A stretch of DNA of 9,569 nt from Actinomycetes bacterium (GTDB lineage: Bacteria; Actinomycetota; Actinomycetes; Propionibacteriales; Propionibacteriaceae): positions 1 through 9,569 of the forward strand of contig WQUE01000269.1 of NCBI GenBank assembly GCA_009785885.1, given 5' to 3'. A program made the position numbers and the translations under genes. Below the pieces are notes generated by a model, which was given only the letters and a program-made list of their open reading frames with translations, was not told the DNA's origin and searched no databases. How positions within the stretch are numbered: the first letter of the stretch is position 1; each line of letters begins with the position of its first letter. Positions 6,459-9,569 of this stretch are shown here, piece by piece.

Positions 6459-6464
6459 TCCCCC

Positions 6465-6470
6465 ATGATA
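6465..6470 (-). promoter_or_regulatory. Candidate -10 for leaderless greA transcript
   Basis: Read on the minus strand this is TATCAT, followed by six bases (GGGGGA) and the greA ATG at 6458. It lies in the 40-bp gap after uppS, so greA may have its own promoter as well as read-through. No clear -35 is seen. Confidence 0.45.
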
Positions 6471-6498
6471 CGTGCGCCGTGGAGGCCAGCCGGGCGCG

Positions 6499-7305
6499 TC
6501 ACAGCCCGTAGCGGCGCTCGCGCTGTGCGTACGCCCGCAGGGCGCGGTAGAAGTCGACCCGGCGGAAGTCCGGCCACAGCGCCTCGCAGAAGTACAACTC
6601 GGAGTGGGCGCTCTGCCACGTCAGGAAGCCGGACAGGCGTTGCTCCCCGGAGGTGCGGATGATCAGGTCCGGGTCGGGTTGGTCTTTCGTGTACAGGTAC
6701 TGGGCGATCTGGTCGACTTCGAGCGTGTCGGCGAGCTGTTCCAGCGTCGTGCCCCGGGCGGCCTCGTCGCGCAGCAGGGCGCGGACGGCGTCCCGCAACT
6801 CTTGGCGTCCGCCGTAGCTCACGGCCACGTTGATGTGCAGGCCGCGGTTGTGCTCGGTGGACCGTTCGGCGGCGTGCAGGGCGTTCACGGTCTCGTCCGG
6901 CAGCAGGTCGAGCGCGCCGACCAGCTGGACCCGGTACCGGCCGCCCTGCGCCAGGGAGGCGACGAGATCCTCGATCACGCCGAGCAGCGGACGCACCTCC
7001 GTGTCGGACTCACGCTTCAGGTTCTCCGTCGACAGCACCCACAGCGTGACGATGGGGATGCCGAGGTCGTCGCACCACGTGACGAACTCCCGCAGCGTGT
7101 CGGCGCCCGCGCGATAGCCCGCGACGAGTGGCTGATCGGGGGAGTTGGCCCGCGCCCAGCGGCGGTTGCCGTCGGCCATCACGGCGACGTGGCGCGGCAG
7201 TTGCGCGCCCTCCAGGGCCCGGCGCAGGCGGCGCTCGTAGGCGCTGTAGGCCAACTGCAGGGGACGGCTCACCGTACTGGTCGGGTTCGGTGACGTGCGC
7301 GCCAT
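6499..7305 (-). CDS. uppS: Isoprenyl transferase (cis-prenyltransferase, UppS/Z-FPP synthase family)
   Basis: The enzyme condenses isopentenyl diphosphate onto an allylic diphosphate with cis geometry to make polyprenyl carriers for cell wall synthesis. The 268-aa protein has all family regions: HVAVMADGNRRWA (catalytic Asp45), LWVLSTENLKR (88-98), NVAVSYGGRQEL (159-170), DLIIRTSGEQRLSGF (213-227), and WQSAHSELYF ahead of WPDF (230-247). The start at 7305 gives the normal N-terminus; TAGGCT ends six bases upstream and the SD is poor. In M. tuberculosis a hemolysin III gene (Rv1085c) is divergent from Rv1086, a short-chain Z,E-farnesyl diphosphate synthase. The same arrangement here suggests this may be the short-chain enzyme rather than the long-chain synthase. 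Product length cannot be read with certainty. Confidence 0.93.
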   Translation of the reverse strand: MARTSPNPTSTVSRPLQLAYSAYERRLRRALEGAQLPRHVAVMADGNRRWARANSPDQPLVAGYRAGADTLREFVTWCDDLGIPIVTLWVLSTENLKRESDTEVRPLLGVIEDLVASLAQGGRYRVQLVGALDLLPDETVNALHAAERSTEHNRGLHINVAVSYGGRQELRDAVRALLRDEAARGTTLEQLADTLEVDQIAQYLYTKDQPDPDLIIRTSGEQRLSGFLTWQSAHSELYFCEALWPDFRRVDFYRALRAYAQRERRYGL

Positions 7306-7311
7306 GCCCCT

Positions 7312-7317
7312 AGCCTA
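7312..7317 (-). promoter_or_regulatory. Candidate -10 for leaderless uppS transcript
   Basis: Minus-strand TAGGCT (TANNNT) is followed by six bases and then the ATG at 7305. The plus-strand sequence CCTACG at 7314-7319 overlaps it and repeats the half-site of the palindrome at 7350-7367. Confidence 0.42.
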
Positions 7318-7349
7318 CGACCGGTGGGCCCCCTTCCCCGGCGGTGCGG

Positions 7350-7367
7350 ACCTACGGTACCGTAGGT
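7350..7367. promoter_or_regulatory. 18-bp perfect palindrome, probable operator
   Basis: ACCTACGGTACCGTAGGT is a perfect inverted repeat with no spacer. It lies in the 65-bp divergent gap between uppS and the hemolysin III gene, and ends 3 bases before the GTG at 7371. It covers the candidate -10 TACCGT (7358-7363). Size and symmetry fit the site of a homodimeric repressor such as a TetR-type protein. No regulator gene is seen in the window. Confidence 0.6.
7358..7363 (+). promoter_or_regulatory. Candidate -10 for the hemolysin III gene
   Basis: TACCGT (TANNNT) ends seven bases before GTG 7371, so the transcript would be leaderless or nearly so. TAGGTT at 7363-7368 is an overlapping alternative that would put the start inside the gene. 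There is no good ribosome binding site. Confidence 0.38.
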
Positions 7368-7370
7368 TTC

Positions 7371-8060
7371 GTGAGTGCGACGGTGGAGGAAGGGCTGGTC
7401 CGCCCGGCGGGCGACGAGGGAACGCCGCGCGATCCGCCCAAGCCGCGCCTGCGGGGCGTGCTGCACGCGTCGATGATCCTCGTCGTGATCGCCGGCGGCG
7501 TGGCGCTCATGATGCTGTCCCGCAGTTGGGGGCCCCGGATCGGCAGCCTCGTCTACCTGGTGTGCGCGTTGCAGCTGTTCGGCGTCAGCGCCGTGTATCA
7601 CCTGGGCGCCTGGAAACCCCGCCCTGAAAAGGTCTTGCGCCAGCTCGACCACTCGAACATCTTCGTGTTCATCGCCGGCACGTACACGCCGCTGGCGCTC
7701 GGCCTGCTGCACGGCGCGTCCCTGGTGACCCTGCTGGCCCTGATCTGGGCGATCGCCGTGCTGGGCGTGACCCTCGGCGTGCTGGCGCTGCGCGCGCCCC
7801 GGTGGATCGCGGCGGGGCTGTACGTCGCGATGGGGTGGGTCGCCGTCGCATGGATGCCGGCCCTGTGGAAGGCGGGCGGCTGGCTGATCCCCGTCCTGGT
7901 CCTCATCGGCGGGGTGATCTACACGCTGGGGGCGGTCGTGTACGCCCGGAAACGTCCCGACCCGGCGCCCGCGTGGTTCGGCTTTCACGAGGTGTTCCAC
8001 GCCTGCACCGTGGTCGCCGCGATCTGCCACTGGGTGGCCATCGCGCTTGCCGTGTCCTGA
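7371..8060 (+). CDS. trhA: Hemolysin III / TrhA family membrane protein
   Basis: A 229-aa seven-helix membrane protein of the HlyIII/PAQR superfamily. In Bacillus and E. coli members are tied to membrane homeostasis or fluidity; true haemolysis is doubtful. After a polar N-terminus (1-28), hydrophobic helices lie at about 31-50, 56-76, 95-114, 117-140, 145-163, 170-191 and 208-228. The conserved metal-site motifs are present: GVSAVYHLGAW (His77), LRQLDHSNIFVFIAGTYTPL (Asp93), and FGFHEVFHACTV (His206, His210). GTG 7371 is chosen because it lies just after the promoter palindrome and gives family length; the frame is open back to 7344 but would begin within the gap. It is divergent from uppS, as in M. 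tuberculosis Rv1085c/Rv1086, and convergent with xseB (18-bp gap). Confidence 0.92.
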   Translation: MSATVEEGLVRPAGDEGTPRDPPKPRLRGVLHASMILVVIAGGVALMMLSRSWGPRIGSLVYLVCALQLFGVSAVYHLGAWKPRPEKVLRQLDHSNIFVFIAGTYTPLALGLLHGASLVTLLALIWAIAVLGVTLGVLALRAPRWIAAGLYVAMGWVAVAWMPALWKAGGWLIPVLVLIGGVIYTLGAVVYARKRPDPAPAWFGFHEVFHACTVVAAICHWVAIALAVS

Positions 8061-8071
8061 GGGGTCCTGAC

Positions 8072-8099
8072 GCCGTCGTCATTCGTCGGCTGCGACGGC
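8072..8099. terminator. Possible hairpin at the trhA/xseB convergent junction
   Basis: GCCGTCG (8072-8078) can pair with CGACGGC (8093-8099) around a 14-base loop, just after the trhA stop and across the end of xseB. There is no U-rich tract, so it would be at most a weak or Rho-assisted terminator. A 7-bp GC inverted repeat can also arise by chance here. Confidence 0.22.
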
Positions 8100-8312
8100 C
8101 CGGGCCGCCTCGATGCGGGCCGCGGCGTCGTCGAGCCAATACTGGCACATGGCCGCCAAGGCCTCCCCGCGTTCCCACAGCGTCATGGACTCGGCCAGGC
8201 TCGCCCCGCCGGACTCCAGCTTGGCGACGACCTCCATCAGCTCGGCGCGGGCCGCCTCGTAGCTGAGGCCCGGCTCGCCGGGAGGCGGTGTGGGACTGTT
8301 CTGCGCTGTCAT
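8079..8312 (-). CDS. xseB: Exodeoxyribonuclease VII small subunit
   Basis: XseB binds several copies per XseA and completes exonuclease VII, which degrades single-stranded DNA to oligonucleotides. The 77-aa product has the family core LSYEAARAELMEVVAKLESG and LAESMTLWERGEALAAMCQ (16-57), predicted to form a two-helix hairpin, followed by WLDDAAARIEAA. Length is typical. The ATG at 8312 overlaps the xseA stop by four bases (ATGA), and AAGGAAGG (complement of 8317-8324) lies four bases upstream. Coupled translation fits the fixed subunit ratio. The frame is open far upstream, but that is the wrong frame of xseA. Confidence 0.95.
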   Translation of the reverse strand: MTAQNSPTPPPGEPGLSYEAARAELMEVVAKLESGGASLAESMTLWERGEALAAMCQYWLDDAAARIEAARAVAADE

Positions 8313-9569
8313 GCGGCCTTCCTTCGCGAGGGGCGCTTCGGGGCGCCGTGCCGGGAGTGTTCGGGCTTGTCCGGGGCGACGGTGGCAGTGAGGCGGCCGT
8401 GGGCGAGCTGGATCGCGAGGGGATCGCCGGCGGCGACGTCGGCCGGGCCGGTCACCATGCGGTCCTGACTCGTCACGATCGCATAGCCGCGATCGAGGGT
8501 GGCGCGCGGCGACAGCGCGCGAGTCGTGGCGCGCGCGTGGTCCACGGTCGACCGCTCGTCGCGAATGGTCGCCCGGATCGCGGCGCGGAGCCGCAGGCGG
8601 TAGGCGGCGATCGCCTCCGCGTGCGGCCCGAGCGCCGCGGCGGGGTTCGCCAGGACGGGGCGGGAACACAGCGCCGTCAGCTGGCGGGTTTCGGCGGCGA
8701 GCCGGGTCTCCAGGGCGCCCAGGAGGTGGGCACGGGCGGCGGCCAGCAGGGCACGTTCGTCGTCCGCGTCGGGCACGACCCGCTTGGCCGCGTCGGTCGG
8801 CGTGGACGCGCGCAGGTCGGCGACGAGGTCGAGGATCGGCGTGTCGGTCTCGTGCCCGATGGCGCTGACCACGGGCGTGCGACAGGCGGCGACGGCGCGG
8901 ACCAGGCCCTCGTCGCTGAACGGCAGCAGATCCTCCAGCGACCCGCCGCCCCGGGCGATGACGATGACATCCACCGTCGGGTCTGCGTCCATCGCGGCGA
9001 GCGCGGCCATGACCTGTGCAGTGCACTCGGGGCCCTGGACGAGCACGTGGCGCACCACCAACCGGGCCTGTGCCCAGCGGCGGCGAACGTTCGTGACCAC
9101 GTCCCGTTCGGCAGCCGAATCCGCGCCGGTGATCAGGCCGATGCCGCGGGGGAGGAAGGGCACCGGCCGTTTCCGGCGCATGTCGAACAGGCCCTCGGCG
9201 GCGAGCTTGCGTCGGAGCGCCTCCAGTTGGGCGAGGAGCTGGCCTTCGCCGGCGATGCGGATCTCCGCGCAATCGAAGCTGAGGCTGGCCCGGTCGGCCC
9301 ACACCTTCGGGTGGAGGCGTGCCAGCACCGTCATGCCCTCGGTCAACACCCCGGCCGCGTCCAGCACGGCGGCGGGACACGTCACCGTCGCCGAGGTCGT
9401 CCCATGCGTGTCGCGCAGCGTCAGGAACTGCGTCGGCGCCGCCCGGCGGCGCAACTCGATCACCTGCGCCTCCACCCACACCCAGCCGCACCGCTCGACC
9501 CAATCCTTGACGAGGGTCACGACCCGGGCGAGCGACGCCGGCACATCGGCGCTGCTGCCCGGCCGGGGC
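8309..9569 (-). CDS. xseA: Exodeoxyribonuclease VII large subunit (5' end outside window)
   Basis: XseA is the catalytic subunit of the ssDNA exonuclease. About 420 residues are visible. The N-terminal OB-fold carries DWVERCGWVWVEAQVIELRR and FLTLRD ahead of SATVTCP. The catalytic core has LPRGIGLITGADSAAERDVV, HVLVQGPE, DVIVIARGGGSLEDLLPFSD, VVSAIGHETDTPILDLVAD, and RASTPTDAAKRVVPDADD. A long Ala/Arg-rich helical region follows, then the C-terminal signature TLDRGYAIV and a basic tail. A GTG at 9544 could start translation, but the frame is open to the edge and family members usually begin several residues earlier, so the start is probably beyond 9569. It overlaps xseB by ATGA. Confidence 0.95.
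   Translation of the reverse strand, partial: PRPGSSADVPASLARVVTLVKDWVERCGWVWVEAQVIELRRRAAPTQFLTLRDTHGTTSATVTCPAAVLDAAGVLTEGMTVLARLHPKVWADRASLSFDCAEIRIAGEGQLLAQLEALRRKLAAEGLFDMRRKRPVPFLPRGIGLITGADSAAERDVVTNVRRRWAQARLVVRHVLVQGPECTAQVMAALAAMDADPTVDVIVIARGGGSLEDLLPFSDEGLVRAVAACRTPVVSAIGHETDTPILDLVADLRASTPTDAAKRVVPDADDERALLAAARAHLLGALETRLAAETRQLTALCSRPVLANPAAALGPHAEAIAAYRLRLRAAIRATIRDERSTVDHARATTRALSPRATLDRGYAIVTSQDRMVTGPADVAAGDPLAIQLAHGRLTATVAPDKPEHSRHGAPKRPSRRKAA

Noticed and set aside
8313..9503. Extension of the xseB frame to about 474 codons
   Set aside because: It overlaps the conserved xseA in another frame; only the last 77 codons match XseB.
1..9569. Mobile element, prophage, CRISPR or defence system
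   Set aside because: No transposase, integrase, terminal inverted repeats, regular repeat array or defence-type domain was seen. Composition is even across the window.

Overview
The window is about 9.6 kb of very GC-rich DNA (roughly 70% by eye), almost wholly coding, and reads as chromosome of a high-GC Actinomycetota. The evidence is GC-ending codons, an actinobacterial RimP-NusA-YlxR set, a NusA without C-terminal acidic repeats, and a hemolysin III gene divergent from a short cis-prenyltransferase as at Rv1085c/Rv1086 in Mycobacterium tuberculosis. A member of the Propionibacteriales is possible, but I cannot prove it. I see no tRNA, rRNA, CRISPR, insertion sequence or phage gene.

Layout. 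(1) 1-2210, plus strand: the 3' end of proS, then the tight cluster rimP-nusA-ylxR (ribosome maturation, transcription elongation/antitermination, small RNA-binding protein). infB, which usually follows ylxR, is absent. A convergent ung (2228-2923, minus) sits there instead. (2) 2924-3100 is a divergent promoter region carrying two copies of an imperfect 21-bp repeat. It serves ung and an AI-2E-type membrane permease (3101-4354, plus). (3) 4383-5974, plus: a two-gene module of a 398-aa adhesin-like (DUF4097/YvlB-like) protein and a 132-aa zinc-ribbon/helix-turn-helix DUF2089 protein, joined by an ATGA overlap. Both carry the same short helical-hairpin motif, one at its N-terminus and the other at its C-terminus. 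(4) 5964-7305, minus: greA and a cis-prenyltransferase (uppS-like). (5) 7371-8060, plus: a hemolysin III/TrhA membrane protein with an 18-bp perfect palindrome across its promoter. (6) 8079-9569, minus: xseB and the 5'-truncated xseA, which form exonuclease VII.

The genes are mostly core: translation and transcription (proS, rimP, nusA, ylxR, greA), DNA repair (ung, xseAB) and envelope (uppS, trhA, permease). The least understood part is the DUF4097/DUF2089 pair, probably a regulator with its partner and possibly tied to envelope stress. A second theme is regulatory. Four genes (the DUF4097-like gene, greA, uppS, trhA) have a TANNNT -10-like hexamer ending 6-7 nt before the start codon and no well-spaced Shine-Dalgarno, as expected for leaderless transcripts. 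The other complete genes except ylxR have strong GGAGG-type sites.
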